NCBI RefSeq assembly: GCF_009932335.1 | Contig: NZ_BLJF01000002.1 | Coordinates: 124,001-188,000, forward strand | Length of the DNA: 64,000 nucleotides | Direction of reading: 5' to 3' | DNA from: Pseudomonas asiatica | GTDB lineage: Bacteria > Pseudomonadota > Gammaproteobacteria > Pseudomonadales > Pseudomonadaceae | Shown: piece after piece, positions 38,899-47,163 of the stretch | Layout of the letters: each line of letters begins with the position of its first letter | How positions within the stretch are numbered: position 1 is the stretch's first letter | Notes under the pieces: model-generated | Seen by the model: only the letters and a program-made list of their open reading frames with translations | The model's database searches: none | Told to the model about the DNA's origin: nothing | Made by a program: the position numbers and the translations under genes

Positions 38899-40104
38899 CT
38901 AACGGTCGCGTTCGGCAAGGATTAGCAGGTTGCGCGGGGTGAGTGGGTAGTCGCAGAACAAGCCAAGGCGCACGTTGTAGCCTTGTTCTTCGAGGAACAG
39001 GGCCCGATCGAGTACCAGCCACAGCTCCAGCGGCCGGCGGAACAGGTTGCGCACGCGCTCCAGGTTGCGGACCTCGGCCAGGCGTTGCCAGCCGGCGGCT
39101 TCCAGGGCAGCCCAGTCCGGGTTGCCAGTCAGCTGCAATTGCTTGAGTTCGGCCAGGTCGCGGCAGTACTGCTCGAAGGGCTTCTCCAGCCAGGCCACGG
39201 GTAGCGACGGTGTCGGCAGGTACTCGTCGGTCTGGCGCTGCTGGCGTTGCAGCAGGTCGAAGCCCAGGCGCCGGGCCATCGAGGTGTCGCGCTGGCGCCG
39301 CACACGGGCGCCGGCGGTAACGGTTTCGCTCAGGGGCAGGCCCAGGTCGTCCAGTGACAGCCGCAGGCCGGAGGCTTGGGCGGCTGTGGATAACGCCTGG
39401 TATTGCTGCGCCGCGATGCGGTTGTAGCAGCAGGGCGCCACGGCCAGTTGTCGGCAACCTTGCTGGCTGGCCAGTTGCATCAGGCGCACATGCAGGTCGC
39501 CACAGGCGTGCAGGGCAACCACGCTTTTGTCGCCAGCCAGGTGGCGGGCGCTGTCGTTGGCCATCACATCCTGGTGCACATGCTGCGCCGGCAAGTGGTG
39601 GTGCGCGCTCAGGGCCTGGCCGGCGGCGACCAGTTCGGCGTCGTATTCCAGGCAGGTCAGTTGTTGGCCGGGTTGCAGCAGGCGGCGGCCCAGGTGGCCT
39701 TTGCCGGAGCACCAGTCCAGCCAGTGACGGGGCTGTTCGCGGAAGGCCAGGTGGCTGGCGAACGCTTCGATCTGCTGCCATTTGCGGCCGGGGACGGCTA
39801 CGTCGAGGCGGTGCGCGGCGGGGGGCAGGTCGGTTTCCGGGAGGTTGCCGAGTGCCGAAAGCTGTCGGGCTTGCTGGGCCAGTTGCGGGAATGGGGCGGG
39901 CAACGGGGCAGCGGTGGTGTCGGTTTCGGCGTCTGCCAGGGAGCATTGGCGCAGGTGGGCGGCAAGCTCGGGGTGGGCGGTTTCCCAAGCCAGCTTCAGG
40001 CTGGTGAAGGGGCGGGGTTTCCACAGCTGCTGGTGCTCGATCAGGAACTGGTCGAGGGCCTGGAAGCGGGTGCTTAGGTGGGGGCTGTGGAGGTGGTTGG
40101 GCAT
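38899..40104 (-). CDS. SAM-dependent methyltransferase, Methyltransf_32-like
   Basis: About 401 residues. The central Rossmann-type methyltransferase domain has motif I HWLDWCSGKGHLGRRLL (near residue 135), an acidic end of strand 2 (LTCLEYDAELV), VVALHACGDLHVRLM and PCCYNRIAAQQYQAL, a pattern seen in tRNA/RNA or small-molecule methyltransferases of the PF13679 group. The N- and C-terminal thirds have no recognised domain. Substrate unknown. The start is the ATG at 40104; the frame upstream is REP sequence. Confidence 0.75.
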   Translation of the reverse strand: MPNHLHSPHLSTRFQALDQFLIEHQQLWKPRPFTSLKLAWETAHPELAAHLRQCSLADAETDTTAAPLPAPFPQLAQQARQLSALGNLPETDLPPAAHRLDVAVPGRKWQQIEAFASHLAFREQPRHWLDWCSGKGHLGRRLLQPGQQLTCLEYDAELVAAGQALSAHHHLPAQHVHQDVMANDSARHLAGDKSVVALHACGDLHVRLMQLASQQGCRQLAVAPCCYNRIAAQQYQALSTAAQASGLRLSLDDLGLPLSETVTAGARVRRQRDTSMARRLGFDLLQRQQRQTDEYLPTPSLPVAWLEKPFEQYCRDLAELKQLQLTGNPDWAALEAAGWQRLAEVRNLERVRNLFRRPLELWLVLDRALFLEEQGYNVRLGLFCDYPLTPRNLLILAERDR

Positions 40105-40128
40105 GGCAAGGATGTGTGGTGGTTTTGA

Positions 40129-40218
40129 GGGCCTCTTCGCGGGCACGCCCGCTCCCACAGGTATAGCGCCACATTCAAGGTAGGCGCTACACCTGTGGGA
40201 GCGGGCGTGCCCGCGAAG
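40129..40218. repeat. REP pair
   Basis: Arms CCTCTTCGCGGGCACGCCCG and CGGGCGTGCCCGCGAAG with GCTCCCACAGGT on each inner side; the spacer itself has a TAGCGCC/GGCGCTA hairpin. It lies upstream of the methyltransferase gene and downstream of hisM. Confidence 0.88.
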
Positions 40219-40232
40219 CAGTCAGTGAGGTC

Positions 40233-40922
40233 TCAGCGGCCCTGGCACGCATCCACGCGCAACCAGCGCTCCAGCAGCTTGAAGCCCTGCACCAGCACGA
40301 ACGAGATCACCAGGTAGAACACCCCGGCGGCAAAGAAGATCTCTACCGGCAGGTAGGTGCGGGCGATGATGGTACGGGCCATGCCGGTCAGTTCCAGCAG
40401 GGTCACGGTACTGGCCAGGGCGCTGGCCTTGAGCATCAGGATCACTTCGTTGCTGTACGCCGGCAGGCCGATGCGCGCGGCGCGTGGCAGCATGATGTAG
40501 AACAGCGTCTTGCCTCGCGACATGCCCAGCGCCCGCGCCGCCTCGATCTCACCCTTGGGGATCGACTGCAGCGCGCCGCGCAGGATCTCGGCGATGTAGG
40601 CAGCAGTGTGCAGGGTCATGGTCAGCACGGTGCACCAGAACGGATCGCGCAGGTACGGCCACAGCGAACTCGAACGCACCGCGTCGAACTGCGCCAGGCC
40701 GTAGTAGACCAGGAACAGCTGCACCAGCAGCGGCGTGCCACGGAAGAAGAAGATGTAGCTGAACGGCACCGCGCGCACATACCAATGGCGCGAGGAGCGG
40801 GCGATGCCCAGCGGGATGGCCAGGATCAACCCGGCAACCACCGCGATGGCTACCAGCTCCAGGGTCAGGGTCGCACCCTGGGCCAGGCGTGGCAGCCATT
40901 TGATGATGACTTCCCAATTCAT
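40233..40922 (-). CDS. hisM: ABC transporter permease for basic amino acids (HisM-like)
   Basis: A 229-residue inner-membrane permease of the HisM/GlnP family with about five helices. The EAA loop that contacts the ATPase is EAARALGMSRGKTLFYIMLPRA. FFRGTPLLVQLFLVYYG is the conserved amphipathic segment. It shares one base with the hisQ stop (TAATG) and is the last gene of the operon hisP-hisJ-hisQ-hisM. The specificity (histidine, arginine, lysine or ornithine) is set by the binding protein. Confidence 0.88.
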   Translation of the reverse strand: MNWEVIIKWLPRLAQGATLTLELVAIAVVAGLILAIPLGIARSSRHWYVRAVPFSYIFFFRGTPLLVQLFLVYYGLAQFDAVRSSSLWPYLRDPFWCTVLTMTLHTAAYIAEILRGALQSIPKGEIEAARALGMSRGKTLFYIMLPRAARIGLPAYSNEVILMLKASALASTVTLLELTGMARTIIARTYLPVEIFFAAGVFYLVISFVLVQGFKLLERWLRVDACQGR

Positions 40923-41614
40923 TATTCAGCCCTCGCAAAGCCGCGAGCGGCGCGTTTTTCCATGAAGTGCATGCCGGTCATCGCGATGATAGTCAGGCTC
41001 AGGTAGATGCAGGCCGCGACCATGTAGAAGGTGAACGGCTCTTTGGTCACGGTCACGCCGATTTGTGCGTGGCGCATGATTTCTTCCAGGCCGATTACCG
41101 ACACCAGGGCGGTGTCCTTCATCAGGATCATGAACAGGTTGCCAAGGCCGGGCAGGGCGATGCGCCACATCTGCGGCAGGATGATCCGCGACAGGATGCG
41201 GCCCTTGGACAGGCCAAGCGCCAGGCCGGCTTCACGGTGGCCCTTGGGGATCGCCAGGATGGCGCCACGGAACACTTCGGTGGCATAGGCGCCGAAGCAC
41301 AGGCCCAGGGCGATCACGCCCGCAGCGAACGCGCTGAGCTCCAGGCCCGGCATGTTCAGGGCTTCACCGAGGGCGTTCATCAAGCCGACGGTGCCGAAAT
41401 AGATAAGCAGTACCCACAGCAGTTCGGGCACGCCGCGAACCAGGGTCGAATAGAAGCCACCAAGCCATTGCAGCGGCTTGGTCGCGGAAGTCTTGGCCAG
41501 GGCGCCGAGCAGGCCCAGGACCAGGCCCAGCAGCAAGGCGCAAAGCGCCAGTTTTACGGTCATCAGGGTGCCGGCCATCATGGCCGGACCGAATCCGTGC
41601 AGGTCGATATTCAT
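40922..41614 (-). CDS. hisQ: ABC transporter permease for basic amino acids (HisQ-like)
   Basis: A 230-residue permease paralogous to HisM, with the EAA-type loop REAGLALGLSKGRILSRIILPQ and the conserved LVRGVPELLWVLLIYF segment. HisQ and HisM form the membrane heterodimer. It is separated from hisJ by 54 bases containing a strong stem-loop. Confidence 0.88.
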   Translation of the reverse strand: MNIDLHGFGPAMMAGTLMTVKLALCALLLGLVLGLLGALAKTSATKPLQWLGGFYSTLVRGVPELLWVLLIYFGTVGLMNALGEALNMPGLELSAFAAGVIALGLCFGAYATEVFRGAILAIPKGHREAGLALGLSKGRILSRIILPQMWRIALPGLGNLFMILMKDTALVSVIGLEEIMRHAQIGVTVTKEPFTFYMVAACIYLSLTIIAMTGMHFMEKRAARGFARAE

Positions 41615-41631
41615 GGGCAGGTCATTCTAGG

Positions 41632-41660
41632 GACTGGCGCGCCGCAAGGGCGCGCCGGTC
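41632..41660 (-). terminator. stem-loop between hisJ and hisQ
   Basis: GACTGGCGCGCC (41632-41643) pairs with GGCGCGCCGGTC (41649-41660), 12 pairs with one G-T, no T-run. It is more likely an mRNA-stabilising or attenuating hairpin that keeps the binding protein in excess over the permeases than a true terminator. Confidence 0.65.
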
Positions 41661-41668
41661 GGGGCGGA

Positions 41669-42424
41669 TCATTCGATGCTGAACGGGAAGTACTTGTCGT
41701 TGATCTTCTTGTACGTGCCGTCGGCCTTGATTTCTGCCAGGGCCTTGTTCAGGTCGTCGCGCAGCTTGGTGTCACCCTTGCGCACGGCGATGCCGATCTT
41801 GTCGCTGTCCATCACTGGCTCGCCCTTGAACTCGAAGTTCGAGCCGTCTTTGCTCTTCAGCCACTCGTACTGCACGTACTTGTCGGCCAGGATGCCGTCG
41901 ATGCGGCCGGAAACCAGGTCGAGGTAGGCGTTTTCCTGGGTGTCGTACAGTTTGATCTCTACGTCGTTACCGTAGTTGTCTTCCAGCCAGGTGCCAGCCA
42001 GGGTGGCGCGCTGGGTACCGATTACCTTGCCCTTGAGCGAGGCCTTGTCAGTCTTGAAGTCGACGTTTTTCGGCGCGATGAACTGCAGCTTGTTGGAGTA
42101 GTACGGCTCGGTGAAGTCCACGGCCTGCTTGCGCTCGTCGGTGATCGACAGCGACGACACCAGGAAGTCGAACTTCTTGGCGTTCAGGGCCGGGATGATG
42201 CCGTCCCAGTCGGAGGTGACGACCGAGCATTCGACTTTCATCTTGGCGCACAGGGCGTCGCCGATGTCTTTGTCGAAGCCGACCACGTTACCGCTGGCAT
42301 CCTTGTTGTTGAACGGTGGGTAGGCGGCTTCGATACCCATGCGCAGTTTTTCTGCGGCCAGGGCGTTGGCCGACATCACCAGCGTGGCAGCAGCTGCCAG
42401 GAGGAACTTCTTGTAAGTGTGCAT
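41669..42424 (-). CDS. hisJ: periplasmic basic amino-acid-binding protein (HisJ/ArgT-like)
   Basis: A 251-residue solute-binding protein. The signal peptide is MHTYKKFLLAAAATLVMSAN-ALA (cleavage near residue 23). The mature protein starts EKLRMGIEAAYPPFNNKD, and the ligand pocket blocks GFDKDIGDALC, WDGIIPALNAKKFDFLVSSL, QRATLAGTWLED and DTQENAYLDLVSGRIDG are typical of lysine/arginine/ornithine/histidine-binding proteins. Two Cys (CAKMKVEC) can form the family disulfide. Second gene of the operon. Confidence 0.9.
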   Translation of the reverse strand: MHTYKKFLLAAAATLVMSANALAAEKLRMGIEAAYPPFNNKDASGNVVGFDKDIGDALCAKMKVECSVVTSDWDGIIPALNAKKFDFLVSSLSITDERKQAVDFTEPYYSNKLQFIAPKNVDFKTDKASLKGKVIGTQRATLAGTWLEDNYGNDVEIKLYDTQENAYLDLVSGRIDGILADKYVQYEWLKSKDGSNFEFKGEPVMDSDKIGIAVRKGDTKLRDDLNKALAEIKADGTYKKINDKYFPFSIE

Positions 42425-42435
42425 GTATTGCTCCG

Positions 42436-43209
42436 TTAGCGGTGGCTGGACATGAATTGCTTGCAACGCGCCGAGGTCGGGTTCTCGAAGACCTGCTGCG
42501 GCGATCCCTGCTCTTCGACCAGGCCCTGGTGCAGGAAGACGACTTCACTGGACACATGGCGGGCAAAGCTCATCTCGTGCGTCACCAGCAGCATGGTACG
42601 GCCTTCTTCGGCCAATGCGCGGATAACGTTTAGCACTTCCTGGACCATTTCCGGATCGAGCGCCGAAGTTGGCTCGTCGAACAGGATGACCTTGGGCTTC
42701 ATGGCCAGGGTACGGGCAATGGCGGCGCGCTGTTGCTGGCCACCGGAAAGCTGGGCGGGGTAGCTGTGGCGCTTGTCGTAGATGCCGACCTTGTTCAGCA
42801 GGGCTTCGGCGGCTTCGATGGCCTCGGCCTTGCTCTGGCCGAGCACGCGGCGTGGCGCCTCGATGATGTTGTCGAGGATCGACATGTGCGGCCACAGGTT
42901 GAAGTTCTGGAAGACGAAACCGATCTCGCTGCGCAGGCGGTTGATCTGGCGGTTGTCGGCGGCGACCAGGTCGCCGTTCTTGGCGGCCTTGAGCTTGAGG
43001 GCTTCACCGGCAACCAGGATTTCGCCCTGGTGCGGGTTTTCGAGCAGGTTGATGCAGCGCAGCAGGGTGGATTTGCCGGAGCCGGACGACCCCAGGATGG
43101 AGATCACGTCACCGTCGCGTGCGGTCAGCGAAATGCCCTTGAGAATTTCCTGCTCGCCGTAGCGTTTGTGCAGATTGCGGATTTCCAGCGCGGGCGTGGC
43201 CTGAGCCAT
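42436..43209 (-). CDS. hisP: ABC transporter ATPase for basic amino acids (HisP-like)
   Basis: A 257-residue ATPase. Walker A is [16 protein letters not shown], the signature [17 protein letters not shown], Walker [16 protein letters not shown], and the switch His in [13 protein letters not shown]. Its sequence [20 protein letters not shown] is the HisP-specific insertion. It is the first gene of the operon, with hisJ 11 bases downstream; a promoter is expected in 43210-43450. Confidence 0.92.
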   Translation of the reverse strand: MAQATPALEIRNLHKRYGEQEILKGISLTARDGDVISILGSSGSGKSTLLRCINLLENPHQGEILVAGEALKLKAAKNGDLVAADNRQINRLRSEIGFVFQNFNLWPHMSILDNIIEAPRRVLGQSKAEAIEAAEALLNKVGIYDKRHSYPAQLSGGQQQRAAIARTLAMKPKVILFDEPTSALDPEMVQEVLNVIRALAEEGRTMLLVTHEMSFARHVSSEVVFLHQGLVEEQGSPQQVFENPTSARCKQFMSSHR

Positions 43210-43459
43210 GTGCGGTCCTCATGTGTACGGGTGCGTTCCCAGCTGTTGGCGGCCTTCCTGGCGTGCGCCACGCTAGCATAGCGGCATTATCACGGCCAAC
43301 AGGGTCGCTGGGGACTCGGGGCGCTGGTGGGGCAGTTTGTCGCATCGTTGCAGCGCAACGTCGCGCGGATGTCCGCGAAGGTGTCGCCCAGCACCAGAGC
43401 CTTGATGAAAAAAGGCGCGATGGTGCCAGCTTTGGCCCGCTCATGGAAGCGGTTTTAGA

Positions 43460-43545
43460 CCTTTCGCGGGCACGCCCGCTCCCACAGGTTCTTTAAAAGG
43501 CTCAAATGGTTGCACCTGACTTGTGGGAGCGGGCATGCCCGCGAA
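43460..43545. repeat. REP pair upstream of hisP
   Basis: Arms CTTTCGCGGGCACGCCCGC and GCGGGCATGCCCGCGAACG with inner CTCCCACAGG/TTGTGGGAG, about 32 bases apart. Confidence 0.85.
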
Positions 43546-43761
43546 CGGGGGCGGCCAGGTCTTTAGGTTGTACCTCTAGGTTGCACTTTTTTGCATTGCA
43601 GCGGTGCACAGGTGTTACCGGGGAGCACCTTTGGTGCGTTTGTAAGTGGGTATTTCAGTAATCCGATGATTTGGTGGCCTTTCGGTCAGCCGTTGGCCGA
43701 AAGCCCTCCAAACCGCATGCTAAAAGGGCTACCGACTTTTCTGACGAATGTATTCAGCACA

Positions 43762-43777
43762 TGGCGCGCTTATTGCC
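43762..43777 (+). promoter_or_regulatory. sigma-54-type promoter upstream of gabP
   Basis: TGGCGCGCTTATTGCC places GG (43763-43764) and GC (43775-43776) at the invariant 12-base step of sigma-54 promoters, one base from the TGGCAC consensus. A start near 43788 would leave about 85 bases of leader. A CTTTCGG...CCGAAAG hairpin lies upstream (about 43679-43703). Confidence 0.5.
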
Positions 43778-43841
43778 AGCAGGAAACCGCCGATTGCAGC
43801 GACGCCCAGGTCAACCCCAGGCGCGCTCCGTAACCGCAGTC

Positions 43842-43856
43842 GGAGTGGTCCACTCC
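43842..43856 (+). promoter_or_regulatory. palindrome in the gabP leader
   Basis: GGAGTGG-T-CCACTCC, two perfect 7-base arms, 18 bases before the gabP ATG and immediately before its ribosome site (AAAGG). Could be a repressor operator or a hairpin limiting translation. Confidence 0.4.
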
Positions 43857-43873
43857 TTACAAAGGTAGTTTCA

Positions 43874-45259
43874 ATGAGCGGTAACAATTCCAATGACCTC
43901 GCTCAGGGGCTCAAACAACGGCATGTGACCATGCTGTCCATCGCTGGCGTCATCGGTGCCGGCCTTTTCGTTGGCTCCGGCCACGCCATCGCTGCTGCCG
44001 GCCCAGCCGTGCTGCTGGCTTACGCTGCCGCCGGTACGCTGGTCGTGCTGGTCATGCGCATGTTGGGTGAAATGGCGGTCGCCTCGCCTGACACCGGTTC
44101 GTTCTCTACCTATGCCGACCGCGCCATCGGGCGCTGGGCCGGTTTCACCATTGGCTGGCTGTACTGGTGGTTCTGGGTACTGGTGATTCCGCTGGAGGCC
44201 AACGCCGCCGCGGCCATCCTGCATGCCTGGTTCCCTGCGGCCGACCTGTGGGCGTTCTCCCTGGTCATCACCTTGGCGCTGACCCTGACCAACCTGTGCA
44301 GCGTGAAGAACTACGGCGAGTTCGAGTTCTGGTTCGCTCTGCTCAAGGTTCTGGCGATCATCGGCTTCATCGCTGTGGGTTGTGCTGCCTTGTTCGGCTT
44401 TGTGCCGAGCAGCCAGGTAAGCGGTGCCAGCCACCTGTTCGACACCCAGGGCTTCATGCCTAACGGCCTGGGCGCGGTGCTGGCAGCCATGCTGACCACC
44501 ATGTTCTCGTTCATGGGTACCGAAATCGTTACCATCGCCGCCGCCGAGTCGAAGGACCCGGGCAAGCAGATCAGCCGCGCCACCAACTCGGTGATCTGGC
44601 GTATCTGCCTGTTCTACCTGGTGTCGATCTTCCTGGTCGTGGCCCTGGTACCGTGGAACGACCCGGCCCTGGCCGAGACCGGTTCCTACCAGACCGTGCT
44701 GAGCCGCATCGGCGTGCCGAATGCCAAGCTGATCGTCGACATCGTCGTACTGATCGCCGTGACCAGCTGCCTGAACTCGGCGCTGTACACCTCGTCGCGC
44801 ATGCTGTTCTCGCTGAGCAAGCGTGGTGACGCCCCGGCCATTGCCCAGCGCACCACCAAGTCGGCTACCCCGCATGTGGCGGTTCTGCTGTCTACCGCAG
44901 CAGCGTTCCTTTGTGTGTTCGCCAACTTCGTGGCCCCGGCCCAGGTGTTCGAGTTCCTGCTGGCCAGCTCTGGTGCCATTGCGCTGCTGGTGTACCTGGT
45001 GATTGCCGTATCGCAGCTGCGCATGCGCGCCCAGCGTGAGGCACGCGGCGAGAAGATCACCTTCAAGATGTGGCTGTTCCCGGGCCTTACCTGGGCGACC
45101 ATTGCCTTCATCATTGCCATTCTGGTGGTAATGGCGCTGCGTGAGGACCACCGCGCCGAAATCATCGCGACCGCGCTGCTGAGCATTGGTGTGGTGGCGG
45201 CTGGCTTGCTGGTGCACCGCAAGCGTGAAGCTGCCGGGCGGGTGGCGCTGGATAACTGA
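43874..45259 (+). CDS. gabP: GABA permease GabP (APC superfamily)
   Basis: A 461-residue amino-acid/proton symporter with about 12 transmembrane helices. It begins with the APC signature LKQRHVTMLSIAGVIGAGLF near residue 10 and contains FSFMGTEIVTIAAAESKDPGK and YTSSRMLFSLSKRGDAP, both typical of GabP and close amino-acid permeases. GABA is the best-supported substrate, but other neutral amino acids cannot be excluded. The ATG at 43874 has AAAGG nine bases upstream; the longer open frame is spurious. Confidence 0.85.
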   Translation: MSGNNSNDLAQGLKQRHVTMLSIAGVIGAGLFVGSGHAIAAAGPAVLLAYAAAGTLVVLVMRMLGEMAVASPDTGSFSTYADRAIGRWAGFTIGWLYWWFWVLVIPLEANAAAAILHAWFPAADLWAFSLVITLALTLTNLCSVKNYGEFEFWFALLKVLAIIGFIAVGCAALFGFVPSSQVSGASHLFDTQGFMPNGLGAVLAAMLTTMFSFMGTEIVTIAAAESKDPGKQISRATNSVIWRICLFYLVSIFLVVALVPWNDPALAETGSYQTVLSRIGVPNAKLIVDIVVLIAVTSCLNSALYTSSRMLFSLSKRGDAPAIAQRTTKSATPHVAVLLSTAAAFLCVFANFVAPAQVFEFLLASSGAIALLVYLVIAVSQLRMRAQREARGEKITFKMWLFPGLTWATIAFIIAILVVMALREDHRAEIIATALLSIGVVAAGLLVHRKREAAGRVALDN

Positions 45260-45277
45260 CCCGCGCTGGCTGAAATG

Positions 45278-45313
45278 AAAAGGCCGCGTCCTGTGAAGGG
45301 CGCGGCCTTTTTG
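45278..45313 (+). terminator. intrinsic terminator of gabP
   Basis: AAGGCCGCG (45280-45288) pairs with CGCGGCCTT (45301-45309), T-run behind, about 20 bases after the stop. Confidence 0.9.
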
Positions 45314-45323
45314 TTGCCTGTTC

Positions 45324-45419
45324 CGGCTCTTTCGCGGGCTTGCCCGCTCCCACAGGGACGGCATTGCCTTTAAGCCTGGGGTGTACCTGTGGGAGCCGGC
45401 TTGCCGGCGATAGGGCCCG
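45324..45419. repeat. REP pair with unlike arms
   Basis: Left arm core CGCGGGCTTGCCCGCTCCC, right arm core GGGAGCCGGCTTGCCGGCG: a pair built of two different REP variants, between converging genes. Confidence 0.83.
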
Positions 45420-45438
45420 GGCAGGCTACACAGCCCTG

Positions 45439-45882
45439 TCAGCCAAATTGCTTCTGCTGCTGTTGCTGCTTGGCAACCAGCTCCGAAGCCGCCACGTAGG
45501 CGGCCTGGAACTCATCGCTCTCCAGCCAGGCCATGGTGGCTTCTTCGTCGGCCCCATCCAGCCATTTGCGGTAGGCATTGAACACCAGCACGATGTAATC
45601 GGTGGCGTGCTCTTCCTTGTGCCCCTTGAGCACCAGGGCCAGCAGAGGGTCTACCAGGAACACCGAAATCATCGGTACCAGGCCGCCTTCCTGGGCTTCC
45701 TTCATCTTCTTGAACAGCGGGTCGTAGCTGCCCGACTCCATGGCCTTGTTGTACACCTGCTCGATGCTGGCGCTGTCACCGGCACTGGCCTTGACCGCCT
45801 GGCCGCTGCGTACCATGCGGTTCTGCTTGGCCTTGCTGGCGGCGCGCTTGGCGCGTTTCTGTTGCTTGGTTGGGGTGGCCAT
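45439..45882 (-). CDS. hypothetical protein with basic N-terminus and Gln-rich C-terminus
   Basis: A 147-residue soluble protein without signal or membrane segment. The N-terminus is strongly basic (KQQKRAKRAASKAKQNRM), a central helical domain follows (SIEQVYNKAMESGSYDPLF ... DYIVLVFNAYRKWLDG), and the end is a run KQQQQQKQFG. I do not recognise a named domain. The start at 45882 gives MATPTKQQKR and has a fair ribosome site (AAGGAT). It lies 57 bases downstream of ppk2 on the same strand. Confidence 0.72.
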   Translation of the reverse strand: MATPTKQQKRAKRAASKAKQNRMVRSGQAVKASAGDSASIEQVYNKAMESGSYDPLFKKMKEAQEGGLVPMISVFLVDPLLALVLKGHKEEHATDYIVLVFNAYRKWLDGADEEATMAWLESDEFQAAYVAASELVAKQQQQQKQFG

Positions 45883-45939
45883 GGTGAATCCTTGGTGGGG
45901 CGGAAATTGCGCGTATTGAAGCGCAGCAGGCACGCCGAT

Positions 45940-46920
45940 TCAACTGGCCTGCGGCTCTGCCTCATCTTCCTCGAAGCCGTGGGACGCTCGCCCGACCAGT
46001 AGCGCATCCGGCGCATGCGCCACGCTGCGGTCCTTGCCCGGGTAGTCCAGCGAATGCAGGAAGTGCCGGATGCAATTGATCCGCGCACGCTTCTTGTCAT
46101 CGGACTTGATCACCGTCCAAGGTGCATCGGCCGTGTCGGTATGGAAGAACATCGCCTCCTTGGCTGCGGTGTAGTCCTCCCACTTGTCCAGCGACTTGAT
46201 GTCGATGGGGGACAGCTTCCAGTGTTTGAGCGGGTCGTCCCGGCGCGAGATGAAGCGGCGCAGCTGCTCTTCTCGGTTCACCGAGAACCAGTACTTGAAC
46301 AACAGGATGCCGCTGTTGCACAGCATGCGCTCCAACTCCGGCGCCTGGCGCATGAACTCCAGGTACTGCAGTGGCGAGCAGAAATCCATCACCTTCTCGA
46401 CACCGGCGCGGTTGTACCAGGAGCGGTCGAAGAACACCATTTCACCTGCCGTGGGCAGATGTTGGATGTAGCGCTGGAAGTACCACTGTCCTTTTTCCTG
46501 CTCGGAAGGCTTCTCCAGGGCCACGATGCGCGCGCCGCGTGGGTTGAGGTGCTCCATGAACCGCTTGATGGTGCCGCCCTTGCCTGCGGCATCGCGCCCT
46601 TCGAACAGGATCACCACGCGTTGGCCGGTTTCCTTCACCCAGCTCTGTACCTTGAGCAGCTCAATCTGCAGCGCATGCTTGGCCTTCTCGTAGTCCTGGC
46701 GACGCATGCGGGTGCGGTACGGGTAGCTGGTGGGCAAGCGGGCCGAGGTGCTGTCTTCGTTGCTGCCCTTGGGGGCGGTGGCGACTTCCAGTGCAGCAGG
46801 TTGCTGGCTGATGCTGGTGATCGTCGGCTCCGGCTTGCGCTGGCGTGGGCGGCGCGTGCGGGCTGGGGTGATGGCGGGCTCGCTGGGGGCGGGGAGTAGG
46901 AGGGGGGATTCTTCGCTCAT
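45940..46920 (-). CDS. ppk2: polyphosphate kinase 2
   Basis: A 326-residue class-I PPK2, which uses polyphosphate to phosphorylate nucleoside diphosphates. Walker A is ILFEGRDAAGKGGTIKRF, Walker B region MVFFDRSWYNRAGVE, lid module FSVNREEQLRRFISRRDDPLKHWKLSP. About 75 low-complexity Pro/Thr/Ser-rich residues precede the catalytic domain. AAGGA lies before the ATG at 46920. The open frame extends far upstream, but that extension is not kinase-like. Confidence 0.9.
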   Translation of the reverse strand: MSEESPLLLPAPSEPAITPARTRRPRQRKPEPTITSISQQPAALEVATAPKGSNEDSTSARLPTSYPYRTRMRRQDYEKAKHALQIELLKVQSWVKETGQRVVILFEGRDAAGKGGTIKRFMEHLNPRGARIVALEKPSEQEKGQWYFQRYIQHLPTAGEMVFFDRSWYNRAGVEKVMDFCSPLQYLEFMRQAPELERMLCNSGILLFKYWFSVNREEQLRRFISRRDDPLKHWKLSPIDIKSLDKWEDYTAAKEAMFFHTDTADAPWTVIKSDDKKRARINCIRHFLHSLDYPGKDRSVAHAPDALLVGRASHGFEEDEAEPQAS

Positions 46921-47043
46921 GGAGGTCCTTGCGGGTCGGGTCGGATGTCCATCTGGCATTTTAAGTCGAGCGATTGGCGGCACTTTGATATCGGTCAACG
47001 GCGCTTCCACAAACAGTTCGAAACAGCGAAAAATTGAATGTAG

Positions 47044-47061
47044 TGTGAACTGTGGTTCACA
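47044..47061 (+). promoter_or_regulatory. palindromic operator candidate upstream of higA remnant locus
   Basis: TGTGAAC-TGTG-GTTCACA, two perfect 7-base arms. It lies just upstream of the toxin remnant, where an autoregulating HigA-type antitoxin would bind. Confidence 0.5.
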
Positions 47062-47154
47062 TTTTTTTATGTGCACACCCTCCTGGCGGGTGGCGATAAA
47101 ACCCGCCAGGCCAGCGATATCAAATCTGCCCTCAAGCTGGCACGCGACCTTTAG
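47050..47154 (+). pseudogene. C-terminal remnant of a HigB-type toxin gene
   Basis: In the frame ending at the TAG at 47152-47154, about 24 codons read LLAGGDKTRQASDIKSALKL followed by ARDL, the C-terminal signature of phage Gp49-like/HigB toxins (LLCGGDKSTQxxDI). Upstream of it the frame loses similarity and hits a TAG after a few codons; the catalytic core and any start codon are missing. The antitoxin ATG follows after nine bases with AGGAG overlapping the stop. Confidence 0.65.
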
Positions 47155-47163
47155 GAGGCCGCC

